Shown: positions 14,222 through 26,900 of the stretch, in pieces
Layout: each line of letters starts with the position of its first letter
How positions within the stretch are numbered: the first letter of the stretch is position 1
NCBI GenBank assembly: GCA_964036155.1
Contig: OZ038422.1
Coordinates: 38,587,201-38,651,200, forward strand
From: Diploscapter coronatus
Lineage: Eukaryota; Nematoda; Chromadorea; Rhabditida; Rhabditidae
Direction of reading: 5' to 3'
DNA: 64,000 bases
Notes under the pieces: model-generated
Told to the model about the DNA's origin: nothing
The model's database searches: none
The model's input: the letters and a program-made list of their open reading frames with translations, nothing else
Position numbers and translations under genes: made by a program

Positions 14222-17200
14222 TGTTCACTGTTCACTTGTCCGAATGATCGGCGAGGAAGTACAAAGTTCACTAGGAGAGCTGAAATTTGCAAATTTTAGG
14301 ATTCTTTAAAAACAGAATTCTGAGAACATTCAAAAGGTCACTCGATCAAGAAGAGTGATTAGGATTTTCCAAGTATTTTGGGCTTTGGTAGACAAAAACA
14401 AGTATAAAAATGAACCAAAGTCAGAAAGTTAAGAGAATTTTTTTCAGAACAATTTAAAAAAAAATTATTTTGATTTTCGGCGGATAAAATCAAGCAAAAA
14501 CTAGATCAAGAATCAAATAATGATAGAGGGGTTTTTTCAAATGTCTCGAAATTAGGCGGAAAACGGGAAGGAACGCAGAGAAATGAGTGAAAAAGTCGAA
14601 AAAGCGAGAAAATACGGGCGATCGGTGCACTTTGTACGCTGTAAAATGGACTAGTGGTCGGGGCAGAAAAAACGAAAGGATATTGAAAAATGAGAGAAAA
14701 AGAGAAAAGTTATGGGAACTATTGCAAAGTGTCAGGCAGGCAAAGATAAATGAAAGCGTTCTTCAAATTTTGACGCGGAAAACAAAAATGTCGGGCTCTG
14801 CCTTTTTCTACTCTTTAACGTACTAATTGGGTAGAGGACGCAGATATCGCCTTTTTCTTAGAAAATTTAGCGAGAAATGAGAAAAAAAAATCTTCAATAT
14901 CGACATTTAAAATTTTAGAAGGATCTTGAAAAAGTAAAATTCAGGAATATCTTGAGTTGAATTTAGAAATTCAAATTTGGAACGGTAAAAATGGGCGGGA
15001 TTTGAAATCGAACTAACAAAAACCGCGGCGCGATTTTTGCAGTTCGAATTGAAAGGGCCGATCAATTTGAGAAATGACACGAATTTTGATGCGCGGCTGT
15101 TTTCTCCTGTGCCATTCAAAGGAGAATGACACAGAACAAGGACAGGACTCGAGAAGCGAACAAGAAAAAGAAGGACGGGGGGCGAGAAAATAAGCAAAAC
15201 TAAAAAAAGGAAAAAGGGGAGGAAAAATACGCAACGCACAAAATCGATACGGCAATTTCTCGTGGCGGGGCTTTATTTTTTAGCGTAAACAAGAAAAGTT
15301 ACGGGGCCCAGAGGGCGTTTATTGGGACCTCGTGGAAAATATTTCAAGTTTTGAAGAAGAAAAGGTGAATAATCTTCCAGAAAAAGAGTGAATAGTGAAT
15401 TGGATCAAATTTTTAAGCCATTTTATTTAGCGACGAAATTTCACCCACTTTTGGGCTGAAAATATTCATGAAAATGGACAAACTTACAAAATAGGTGAAT
15501 TTTCAACAAAAAAAACCCCCGACTTTATGATGTTTAACAAATTTCCAAAGATTTTTTCCCGCGTTTTGTTGATCAAATACACGTCTGGTTAAACTGATAA
15601 CATCAGCGATAAGAGCAGGTGTTATTATTTGGAAATATCTCCTCTGTGGTATGTTGAAAGATATAGAACAAAAATAGGCTGGTACATTTCTGAAAAGATG
15701 TGCTTCGAAACAAGAATACTGATAAAATCAGAAATAAACACCGCCGGATGATAGGCGTATTTTGGAAGATCACAAAATGTTTTGAATGAAAATCGATCAA
15801 AATAGATTTTTCGAAGAGAAATACAGGCTTCAAAGATCTCTTTACCAATTTAGGGAAAAGTTCTCCCACCAGGAAATAATTACCTAAATAGCCAAGCTCG
15901 TTATAATGAGTTTCTGCTAAAATAAGCTCGATGCACTTGAAAATTTGCAGGAAAAAATGGAAAATTTTAGTCAAATTGATTGGAAAAGTTTTGAGCGGGA
16001 AGAGACGACAACTTTCGACAGATCGCTAGAGAATTTGAAAGATTTGAAAGGCTAGAAGATACGGGACGGGGCGGAGCCGGCTCAAATAACAATAACAGCG
16101 GATTCGGGGCAAAATCTGAAAATCGGGAGAGATCGGATGTCAATTATCAGGGGGATCGAATCAGGGAAAATCAAGGACTCATAAATCGATAAAAAATTTT
16201 AAAAAGCGCTAAATGATGATTTATCCAAAAAAAAAAACAAAAAATAGAAAAATTGGGGAAGAATCGATAAAACCACTATTTTCGAAGGAAATTGTAGAAA
16301 TTTTTGAACCGAACAAACAAAGGAACTAAAAAAATCGATGGCATTTGAGCCTGTCGATTTGAAGGTCAACACACATTCACAGCCGCGCTATTGCGCAAGG
16401 AAGGGGAGAATGGGCGGGAATCATTCAAATTGAAAACCACAAATAGGAAATGAGTAAAATGGACAGACGGTCGGAAATCTCTAATCCTATGACTTAGGAT
16501 AGAGAGGAAAAAATCGGCTGGAATATTTGTCGAAGAAAAATCTCAATGTTTTAGGATAGAGAAGGGAAGCCGCCTGGAATATTTTAGAGAATTTCTGAAG
16601 TTGAAAAAATGACACAATTTTGAGAGATACGTTGTAGTGAATGCTGAATCAGTTTCGAAGACGAATCGATTGAATTTAGGCAAGTTGTCGAATATTTTAT
16701 TCGCTATTGCGTCATCATTGCATAAACACTCGGAAAACTGTCAAAACCCATCAAATTCTCGATTTTTTCAAATTGGCATAGAATATTTCGGCTGTTCTCG
16801 ACTCCTATTCTTCATCATAGAACTAGGGGTCTTCAAAGTTTTAGAGAATTTGTGGGCTTTAACGAAAAAATCTTCCTAAAAGTCGATTTCTAAACCCATA
16901 AAACATAGCGTCGAAAGACTGCATGAAACGTCGTTAAAAGTGTCAACTTTTAAAATTTAGAAGAAAAATCTCGATATTTTCGAAAATTGCAAAATTTCAC
17001 AAACAATCATTAGAGGCGTCGCTTTTTCGAGGAAAATTTGAGATCACAGAAAAACTTCAGGTACTGGAATTCAAGAGGTTTTCTGACAAAATACCAGATA
17101 TTTTTCTGAAAATATTCCAATTTTCGGATTATTTTGCAAGAAAACCTGCTTGATTTTTAATTTACAGGAAAATTAGTGCACCGATACTTTTAAAGGCTTA

Positions 17201-17598
17201 GATAATGTCGTAAGATCTAAAAGCTAGGGAATATTACACAATATTTCTGACAATGAGCTAACGATGATGATTGCCTATCCCTGAATTTTACAATCTTCCC
17301 TAAAATTTACAATATCGAAAATTTTCGAATTTTTAGCAAAGAAACCCGTTGTAGCTCAAAATCACACAAATGCCGTAGGAAAATCGTAGCATAAAATTGC
17401 AAGAACGCAGTTACCCAAATTTAAAATTACAAAAGAAATACCTTGTATGGTAAGGAAAGGAGTACTAAATGCGCTACTTTTTCAATATTCTTGTTTACTA
17501 TCGTGGCTTGAGAAACAGCCCCATCTTTATGCAGAAATCATAATACTTTCTGAGGAGTAAAATTGAGAAAAGAGTCAATTTTCTCAAGTAACGATTCG
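14222..17598. other. Long AT-rich spacer upstream of yop-1
   Basis: About 3.4 kb without a supported exon. The sequence is dense in A and T clusters separated by short mixed stretches (especially 15400-17400), resembling the periodic A/T cluster pattern known in Caenorhabditis non-coding DNA. It must include the promoter of yop-1 and the 3' region of the RING gene. One small GC-richer spot (about 16065-16085) has no open frame of note. Confidence 0.55.
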
Positions 17599-18983
17599 TC
17601 AGTGATACCTTCGATTTGGAATGGGCGAATAGTTGGGGGAATTAGTGCCGGAGCCTGGATTCGAATGAACTCCTTTTCCAGAATTAGCGGCCATTTCCGC
17701 GGCCTTCCTCGCACGCACCGCACACGCAATGCAGCCGCTGATAGCTGATCGAGTATTGCCGCAACCAACGTGATAGGCGTGACCTAAACATTACATGTTT
17801 ACACTTTCTGAATAAAATTTTGAATCATTTTTAGAAAGTATATTCTAACATTGGTCCTTGGAGGATTAAAATTGAAAACGTCTCGAGAATTTATGAATGG
17901 TCTGAGACATATGGAACTTGATTTTGATAAATTGTAAAATTTGAAGCTGTAAAAATCCGATACAATGATAGCTCTAAGTAGTCGTCAAATATATGAAAAT
18001 TTTGAAACATTTGAAAATTATTCGTACCACAAGTAAACGATTTGACACCGGGATGCTCGCCGGAGGTGAAGTTCGTTTGGAGTGGCTGTTGACAGTAGTT
18101 GCAATTTCTGAAATGCTTGCCTAGTTTATTCACAAAATTACAAAATAAAATAAAGTTATCAATAAGTTTTTTAACAACTAAGTAAGAAGTTTGAAACATT
18201 TGGGAATGACTTCCATTTTCAACAAATTATGTATTTTACAGGAATTTGAACTATCGTTTCCAATATTTTAAAGTATTCATGTGGATAGATTAAAACATTG
18301 ACTTTAATTTGCAAATTTTTTTTGAAAGAATGCTATCTCATTTACGGAAAATTGGATATAACTTTGGGAATTTAAAAAAAAAAAAAAAACCTTAGATAGA
18401 AAACTTGAAACCTACCCTCCCGCGTCCAGAATCCAGCTGTACATGGGGACTTGAGCTGGTCTTCTCGAAATCGACGACTTTTGCTGAACGACGGGGGGAG
18501 TTTCCGCTTCGAGCCATTTCTTCAGACTCAACGATTCGAGCACTTCGTTGGTTGTCTGAAATTTTGACCTTAAAATATTTTACCCAAGATTTTATTAATT
18601 TCTAGTTTTAGAAAAATTCTTAGTCACTAGAAGTCACATAAACTATAGAATTTGAAAAATAAACAATAGATAAGCTCAAAAAATAAAGAGTTGTTTTCAA
18701 AATTAGGCTGATCTGTTTAGTAGGCGAATTTTAATCATCAAATCAAGCATTTTTTTAATAAAGCATTAAAATACCGTACCTTGATAGATACCGTATTCCG
18801 CTTCATGGCCTGCTCTCTCGCTGTCATCGCTACAAGCGCAGACCAGTCCTGATCGGTCAAAATTTCGGATATCTTAAAAGATGAATTTTCTGAGAAGAGT
18901 ATTCAATATCATACATTTCGGTTCTCCTTCAAAATACCAACGACAGCTTTGTAACCCAGCACTATGCAGGCCAGAACTAGTAA
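17599..18983 (-). CDS. RING-H2 zinc-finger protein (C-terminal RING)
   Basis: Five exons join in frame. They are 18934-18983 (LLVLACIVLGYKAVVGIL), about 18781-18874 (DQDWSALVAMTAREQAMKRN), 18417-18556 (NEVLESLSLKKWLEAETPPV), about 18030-18107 (NCNYCQQPLQTNF...SFTC) and 17599-17785 (GHAYHVGCG...SGCIACAVR). Across the last two exons the spacing C-x2-C, then C-G-H-x2-H-x2-C, then C-x2-C is a complete RING-H2 finger, so zinc binding is well supported and an E3 ligase or vacuolar-tether role is possible. The exon encoding GHAYH is read in a frame different from the longest open frame; the splice phase (TGT G|GT CAC) fixes it. The tail is Ser/Asn/Gly-rich, ending NRRYH. The N-terminus is incomplete: the first listed exon has an acceptor, so at least one more exon lies upstream. 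I could not assign the family beyond RING. Confidence 0.65.
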
Positions 18984-19182
18984 CTGAAAAGAAATATTTA
19001 TCTTTTGCAAATGCCTAAATAAATTTCTTGTATATGATATTCCTTTGCTTTTTCTCTGTAAAACGATTTTACGAATCAAATGAAATTTACCAGAAGATTT
19101 ATTTTTGATAATGGAAGTAGTGTGTTCAGATTTGAGACGTTTTTTAATCGCAAATGCCTCTCATATGACGAACTATTCTAGT

Positions 19183-19252
19183 CAGTTTTGAATTACTATC
19201 CCAATAATGGGATGAGAGATGATGACTGAATTTTTGAGGTGGAAAACGTCCC
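19183..19252. repeat. Small inverted-repeat element, family B truncated copy
   Basis: In opposite orientation and lacking one arm: AGAGATGATGACTGAATTTT then GGTGGAAAACGTCCC. It matches the left half of the copy at 24227 and lies next to an unassigned exon. Confidence 0.7.
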
Positions 19253-19314
19253 AAGTCTATGTGTATCTCCTATCAGTTTTAAACTCATAAAATTTGTAAA
19301 ACTTGCAATTTTGA

Positions 19315-19482
19315 AGCCTATTCCATTCAACCAGAACCATTGTGGCTCGTCTTCAATTAAAAACTCGTCTCCATTCGACGTCGAATGACCGTTTAGCAAA
19401 TGTCCATTAGTTTCAACATCTTTGTCGAGTCTGCTAGCGATCGGGCAGCTACCATTCACCAGACCATTCGAAGTCGTGGAGT
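19315..19482 (-). CDS. Unassigned exon, possibly the N-terminal part of the RING gene
   Basis: A GC-richer block follows a TTTCAG acceptor at 19482 and stays open in one frame (NGLVNGSCPIASRLDKDVE, then EDEPQWFWL). It lies between the stop of kinase 1 and the first firm exon of the RING gene. No in-frame ATG is seen, and I could not find a donor whose phase fits the next exon. It may be an upstream exon of the RING gene or an alternative 3' exon of kinase 1. The open frame continues rightward in transcription into a truncated repeat copy at 19183-19252, which may obscure the original donor. Confidence 0.35.
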
Positions 19483-19768
19483 CTGAAAATTCGAAAATCT
19501 TCAAAAATCTTGAAAATACGAATAAATTGCCTAAAAATGACAACAATAAAAATTCTTCGAAGGAGATAGAAAAAAGCAAGCAACAAGTAAAGACGAAAGA
19601 ATAAAATATAGGAATTCCCTGAAATAGATATTTTCCCTGAAAATCTAAAATTAATTAACAAGTCGGAAAGTCATAATTTTTATTTGACTATCACTTCACG
19701 GGTTGATTATCGATTCTCTCGAATTGAGCATACTATGTGATTTTTGCTGTGTCGCCTTCATTCGCGCA

Positions 19769-22700
19769 TCACATCTTCAGCACGTTTAGCTTGAAATAGT
19801 CCGGACGCGCCTGCGGATACATCTTTCGAGCCAGGTTTGTCTCTGAAAATTGGAATTAAAAAAATCATCATAATTGAATATCGTAAATTTTATCAGACCT
19901 TACAAAAAATATTGTTTTAAAAAGAACTGAAAATAAGGAAAAATCATTGAAATAATTGCTTCTTAACTCTGAAATTGAGTTTTAAAATGTCATTTTCTTT
20001 CAAAATGACAAAAAATCCCCTACTGCTAGGCGGCTTCATGGATTTCCTGGTGTCTTCCGAAATGGACAGCGCTGTTTCGATGTCAGGCATTTTGCCTTCC
20101 CACTCGAATGGCTGAAGATCAACTAAACCAATTAGCTAAAAAAGGCTTGAAGAAAATATCCTTATCTTTTCTAATATTGTTTCCCTTGTGTCTATCAATG
20201 GAGTAAAAAGTCGCTCAAAATATTCATTTTAATCATTTTTAAAGCATATGCAGAGAAATGCTTAAAAAGTTTTCAATTTTCTACCTTTCCCGCTCCTTTC
20301 AGTATACTGAATTAGACTTCGAAAAGATGCAATTTGAATAATTGTTGATATTTTCAAGGAAATTAAAAATTGCTTTTAACGCGTCGTCATATCGATATAG
20401 ATTGTAAAAATGGCATTTAACTGATTTTTGAACCGTACTAAAATGATTGAACTTTGAGTTAAAAGAGAAAAGTTAATACATGGAGAAAGGATCCCTTGAC
20501 GCGTTTGAGTCCATCAATGAGCGTGCTGTAGAGCTGCAAGTAGTCGGGTCGATCGCTGTACGACAGCGTCTGCAGGTACTTGAAGATCGAAATCAACTCC
20601 AACGGACACGGCTCAAACGTTGAAACATTGATGGGTTTGGTAAGTCGCATAAAATGAATCATAGAAAATTTGTCCTAGTTAGAAAGACCATACATGAATC
20701 GTTCGTTTCCTGAACCAAAAGTACGCTTCAAAATGATGGGAGTAAAATTCGCCATTTAGAAAATATTGAATGTAACTCTGCGTGACTATTCATAAATAGG
20801 TTTCGAAAAGAATACAAAATAATACTTGGTTTCTTTCAAAATTGATGCTCCTACATATCGCTAGTTGAATTATAAAAGATAGAAAGTTGGGAAAATATGC
20901 TTCAAAAATTGCCAAAAAAATAAGAAAATCCATCATCATGTCAATAAAAAGATTCTCAAGAAAAAGATTTTAACAATTCGTACCTTGAGTAGTTTCTCAG
21001 GTGGGATTGCGCGTTTTTGCCGCTCGATTTCGACCTCGTCCGTGAGGGCCCTCCAGGGGAGTCCCACTTGCAGCTCCACCAACATGTACAGCCAACACCA
21101 GAGGTCGTCTACCCGACCCTTTAAATATCTTCTTAGCCATCTTTTAACTTTATCTCTTAAAAAGTGATTGAGATAAATTTCAAAAAATCGAAATTTGTCA
21201 ATTCGCGACGTACGGTTTCATGCCAATTGTTCTAATAAAAAAACTACAAATACGGAAAATAAAAGTAAACTTGATTAATTTTTATGGATATTTGTTAAAT
21301 CAGACCTGCTCTCTGCACTCGTGGGTGGCGATGCTACAGTACCTGGGCGTGCCTCGGAAAGTCTGCGCCCCACCACGCGGCATTCGAAGTCCAGTCATCC
21401 CGAATTTGTCTTTCGCAATGAACGAACGAACCATTCCTGAAAGCAAATGCATATGTTTTAGGAAATTTCTGTACAGATTTGCAGCGTCTTCTAGCCGCAT
21501 GAAAAGAGAGTGCCTTTTCGGGGGAGGAAAAAAAGAGCATGTTCCTTTTCATCTCTCGAAAGTGTTCACTATCTCGTTTCATTCGGTTCGAAAACATTGC
21601 AACGTCTGTTTATATTTCTGTGGAAAATTATCAATCTAATATGGATCAGTCACTTTATATAAGGTAATTAAAAATTCTCAGTAAGAAAATTATCACAATC
21701 TGTAATTGAAAGGTACCATTTTTGAAGTGTTAACTACTTCAAAATTGAAGTTCGTTTCAAAGAATCTACATAATACTGGCAAAGAAGGTAAAGTTCAATG
21801 TTTTTACAATATAAAGTCTCTTGAAAAACATCAAAATTTAGGGTTGTAGTTTGCAAAGCGCTATTCATACCGTAATCGATGAGATAGAGCTGTCTGGCAT
21901 CTCTGCCAACGAGGCCGGCCATAGTGTTGCCTGGCTTGATGTCGCGATGGATGAAGCCGCATTCATGCACCTCAAAAATGAATTTTTATGAAATACAAAT
22001 GGCAGAATAGGACTAAAATTTTCAGAATTTTTTAAAATATAAAATGTCATCTCTGAAACATAGTCAATGTAGAAATGCAATTTTCATTATACTGATTAGT
22101 CAGTGTGAGAAAAACTGAACAAACTTGCATCCCCAGTTGATAAGATTTTCTCGATCTTGAAATAAAGCGGCTATTTTTCCTTATCAACACCATTTCACTT
22201 CAAGAAAATGAGAAATCTTTCCACAATTGGCATGTTTTAAAATAAATCATTATGACGATGAAGATGCTACCTGTTTGATAGCGTATAAACTGAGGATGGC
22301 GATGCGAAGGATGGTCGAATCGGAGAACGGCTTGTTGGCCTGTCTTTTTAGAGCCATCAGGTCCTTGCCGCACATGCTCATCACGATGAAACTGCAAAAT
22401 ATCTCCAATAAGTTGAAAAAATATTCAACCTGTGATAATGAATTCCGGGCAAATAATCCCCAATTCTCAAACTTGAGATATTCGTTCAAGCACATATTTT
22501 CATGAGAAGACCTGTTATCGTTGATTGGAGAGAAAGTCGATATATTCGTGCAGAAGAGAAACGAGAGACGAATAGAGTTATTTTTGAATATCAACGTTAT
22601 CTTCAATCAATAATAGTATTTTTAGATTAAAATTTTGCCAAATTTTGAATTTCTATGTTTCAAAAATCCAATAAGTTCCAAAGAAATATTGTTAGATAAT

Positions 22701-23609
22701 ACGGTGATTTCTTCCCGATCTGTACAGCTCGCAACGTTTTCAAATCGCGCGGTTAATCACATGAAACGAGATAAGTAGATATTTTCGAGAAACGAAAAGA
22801 AGGCATGCTCTTTTTCTCCTCCTCCGAAAAGGCACACTGTCTCGTTTCATGCGGTTAGAAAATGTTGTAACGTCTGGGAACCTGTATTTATCTCGGAGGC
22901 CCGAGTCGATGAGTCTGAGCGTTTGTGGCGAGCCACGAAGCTGCCGTAGAACGTGCGCCTCGAGTTTCAGCAAGCCGCCCTCCGTCAGATCGGCTTCTAC
23001 CTAAAGTAATCCTTCAAAATTTTAAGAAAGGATATTTTTCTTGTTTCGTCTAAAAATTGTTGACCATTTTCAAGAAAAATTCATTTTCATCCCTTTTCAG
23101 TTTCTATCCATCTTGGCACATTTTTGTTTTAGAAAGTTTTTTTTTCCGCCTTAATTTTCTTCAAATGTAATTTCTTTCATTACATCTGTTTTCAAAGAAG
23201 AATTATATTATATTAGTTTCTAATTGCCAACCTTCATCGCAGCGAAGAAGCCCGGTTGGGTTCTGTCCTCGACCTTGAAGACGGCGCCCATTCCGCCCTC
23301 GCCCAGCTTCTTCACCACCTTCCAGCGTTTCGCTATTATCTGTAAGTTTTTTGCTTATTTTTTAAAAGAACCAATTTGATAAGTTTCATGTTGACCTATT
23401 ACATATTCATTCTTTTCTCTCAAGAATGTTGTCTATGTTTGGTCTCTACCAAATTTTCTTGTAAACTATGGCTTGTACGCTTCAAAAATCTTTCAAATTC
23501 GGAATATTGAGCTCTGCATTTTATGTTCCATTTGTGGTATATAACTTTTGATTTTCTCTTTCCAACCCACCTTTCCTTCCGGGAAGTTGATGATGGGTTC
23601 GTCGCTCAT
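19769..23609 (-). CDS. Tau-tubulin-kinase-like (CK1 group) protein kinase 1
   Basis: A member of the nematode-expanded TTBK-like branch of the casein kinase 1 group. It starts at ATG 23609 ([13 protein letters not shown]). The glycine loop [12 protein letters not shown] and lysine FFAAMK are in the exon at about 23232-23340; [18 protein letters not shown] at 22885-23000; [17 protein letters not shown] at 22270-22395; the catalytic loop [14 protein letters not shown] at about 21870-21970; [15 protein letters not shown] and the family motif [20 protein letters not shown] at 20985-21440; [19 protein letters not shown] at about 20500-20600. Two short exons finish the protein at TGA 19769. The metal-binding DFG is read as DYG (LIDYG), while the catalytic HRD and lysine are present, so activity is possible but unproven. 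About 300 bases separate it from HPS5 upstream, which fits an operon. Its introns carry two copies of the CATG foldback family. Confidence 0.88.
21481..21609. repeat. CATG-core foldback element, copy 2
   Basis: In a kinase 1 intron. The centre is AAAAGAGCATGTTCCTTTT, with outer arms AGCCGCATGAAAAGAGAG and CTCGTTTCATTCGGTT. It is close in sequence to the copy at 22732-22880 in the same gene. Confidence 0.65.
22732..22880. repeat. CATG-core foldback element, copy 3
   Basis: In another kinase 1 intron. The ends GCAACGTTTTCAAATCGCG and GTTAGAAAATGTTGTAACG are inverted relative to each other; the centre is GGCATGCTCTTTTTC. This is the clearest full-length copy. Confidence 0.7.
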
Positions 23610-23907
23610 TGCGTCTTGGCTTCAATCTGCTTATCTTCTTCCCCGTTCTTGTTCCTTCGCTCCTTCTTCGTTCCGCTTGTTCCACAAATTTGCCAGCCTT
23701 CCGTCCCGCAGTTCGTCCCAATTTGAACCGACTTTCCTTGTCGGACCGTCTTCGAAAATTGCCGAACGAGAAGTAAGTGAGAAGAAAATGAAGGCAAAAG
23801 TGAATTTCAATCGAAAGAGAATAAATGCAAATTTACAATTCCACAAATGTATGCAAATTAGAGAAAAATGGAGGAAAATGATACAACAAAGACGAATCTC
23901 AAGGAAA

Positions 23908-26900
23908 TCATAGAAAAATGAAAATAGGAAAGCACCAACCTGATTCGGACTTTTCCGGGCTGGTTTCTGTGCTCTTCTTCCTCCTAGTAGATCCAAAAAT
24001 GATGTTGTTCAGTCGGGAATTGTCGGTTTGATTGATTCGTTCCCGGATCTTCTCGACGTTTATTCGAGCTCCATCAGGAACAAGACCCACGAAGCGCCAG
24101 CCCTCGGCTGAAAAAAAACATTTAGAGGAACTGCATAAAAAAGATTTCCAATGTTTTTTCCATTTTTATTTTTCGAAGAATAGCATTTTATGGACTGATA
24201 AATTATTGACTTTTTCAATAAGCCTTGGAACGTTTTCCACCGCAAAACTCGGTCATCATCTCTTGCCCCATTATTAGGATAATAATTCAAAGCTGACTGG
24301 AATAATTCGCCACATAAGGGTGGATATTTGCGGTGGAAAATGTCCAACCATCTGTTCCTCAAACCTACCAACAACTTTCAAAACGGTCGCCATCGCGGTT
24401 TCGCACTTTGGGCAAATCGTTGGTAAAGTTTCGTTGAAATTCCTTATCCTCTTTCTTTTCTCCAGTTCCAATTTTCTGTGCAGCAATTTCGTCCAACCCT
24501 CGGAAGTCTGGGGTATCGTACCTGAGAATTTCGAATTTTGCAAAAATAAATTTGCGGAGAAGAAAATTACCGCATTGAAAGTCTTCGCTGGCGATGCGTA
24601 TCCGTCGAGAAACACTCCCAAGCAGAGCGAGGGCCGCCCAAGATCTGTATTAAGAACACTTGCGCGTGAAATATATTTGATTTTTTACTAATAAAATGTT
24701 TCAAATAATAATAAGAAATGAAGGGATGATTTTTATGAATAGAAAAAAAAACATCCCCAACCTATGCATTTTGCACTGCCGACAAGCTTCCGTGTCGTTG
24801 TTCTTTTCATCCTTCCCATTTTCAGTGCTTTCAGGCGAATCGTCGTCTTCAGTTTCTCCACTTCCACTCGTCTGGGGTCGTTCTTCGACTTGATTCACTG
24901 GTTTTGGCGCTAGTTCTGAAATTTAACATTTCATTTTGTAAAAATGAATTTCAGAAAATCTACTTCTATAAAATTAATATCTTGAGTGATAAGGACATAG
25001 TAGCATAGTGAATAAAACCAATCATCAACTAAAATATGCTTCAAAAATAGCATTTATAGGAAATGAATAGGATTTGAGTAATGGGGGCGTTGTAAAGTGT
25101 AAATTTGAATCTATAAATGCACATATTCAATTTGCAATATATGCAGAAAGATAAACTAGAATAGTGTTGAAATAGTAGACGGAGAAAAGTAAGGCGAAAA
25201 ACTAAAATCTCTACCTGGGACATATTGTAGCGCATTCAGCCTCGCTTCCAGCCAGGCGACATCTTCTCGACTCTCGACTCGCTCTACGTTGTTTTCGACA
25301 TCATTGAATTGCGTCGTTTTCACTGAAAATTCCATCTCTTCTTCATGCAAGGGAAAGGTCGACTAGATGATTCTCATTGAAAAACAAAATCGTTTTCTTT
25401 CGATTTTTGATTAAAAATAATTGAATTTTAGTGATCTTCATTGCAAAAATCAAATTTTGATTTTGAAAGAAACTTTCCAACCTTCAATCAACGTCTCGAC
25501 ATTCTCCTCCGGTTTCGCAATCACGTTCGAATTGGTCTCAATCTGCGCGCATAATTTGACTGTCTGAAGATTCAATTTTGAATACCCGTAAAGCAATAGA
25601 TGTACAACAAAAAACTACCTTATCCGGGAAGTTCTCTTCGAACTTCGTCGTCGTCATAGTTGTGATTCTGGGTCTTGTGAGGGGCTGAAAATTCGAATTT
25701 TTCAAATCATTTATATTTATTTTTGCAATAAAAAAAATAAAAATTACTTTTCCCATGGGTCGGACGACTTTCACGATTCTAGGTCCACATCTTTTGACTG
25801 CGGCAGGAGAGCCTGTATCCGATCTATTCCCAACTACCGTAGCCCTCGTCACCGCAATTGGTCCTGTGTTTACGTCATTCTGCTGCTGCTGCTGTTGAGC
25901 CCGCTCATTGTCAGCGGAGAATTGTCGCTCCAAAATCAAATGCGGAAAATCCACGGGAACAGAAAGAGCCAATTCAGCTAGGGCCTTTGCAGCGTTGCCG
26001 ATTGTTACCTGAATTCAAAAATACGATATTTTGATGGTACAAGTTACAACTGATTTTCAAAGGGAATGGACCAAAACGAGCAGAAGGGTCGAAGGGAAAT
26101 TTATATTTTCAATAAATAAGAAATTTGAAACGCATGTGAATCCAATAATAAGTTGAAGAATTATTTATCATCAGGATTTTTTGTTGATTAACTGAGGATA
26201 ATTTACGCAGAAATATCGAAGAACCAGTTAATTCTTAGATAAATAAAAGTTGTGAAACATATGCAAATATGAAGATACAAACATACCGTTGGAATAAATC
26301 GAACATTCTCCAATTCGGTGGGGCCTTCCAGTTGAAGTAGTGTCCGCAAAGACTCGCTCTCGACGACGTGGCCGTCGGATTCCTCAAAATAGGATATTAT
26401 CATTTTGAAAAGTTATCGAAAATGCGATTTCAGTATATGCTTCATAAGTTGAATGTCGGCTTTTGAGTAACTCTGTCATCTGGAGTTGCGTATATTTCAG
26501 AAGATTCTCATAAATTACTAAACTCAGACATTTCATTTTTAGTATTTTTCAGTTTTTTTTTACTAATTTATCGGAAAAATTGGACTGGTTCTTGGAAGTG
26601 AGTGCCTCGTTCAAAATGATATAATTCTCCGAAAAACGTAAAATTAGTCCTAACTTTCAACTATTAATGTTTTGGATACGTTTCAAACTTTTGCTAAAGC
26701 TTCTTTTAAAAGCCGTCTAATTAATGTGGATGTAAGTTCGTTTGTCAAATAAATAAAAAAAATAATTCGACCAGATAGTCCTATCTCTCTTAGCCCTATC
26801 AGATATTTCATTTTAGTTATGTTTCGAACTTCCACAAGAATCTCGCGAAAATTTTAATAAATAGCCAGTTTAAGAAATACGAACGATCATTTATACCAAA

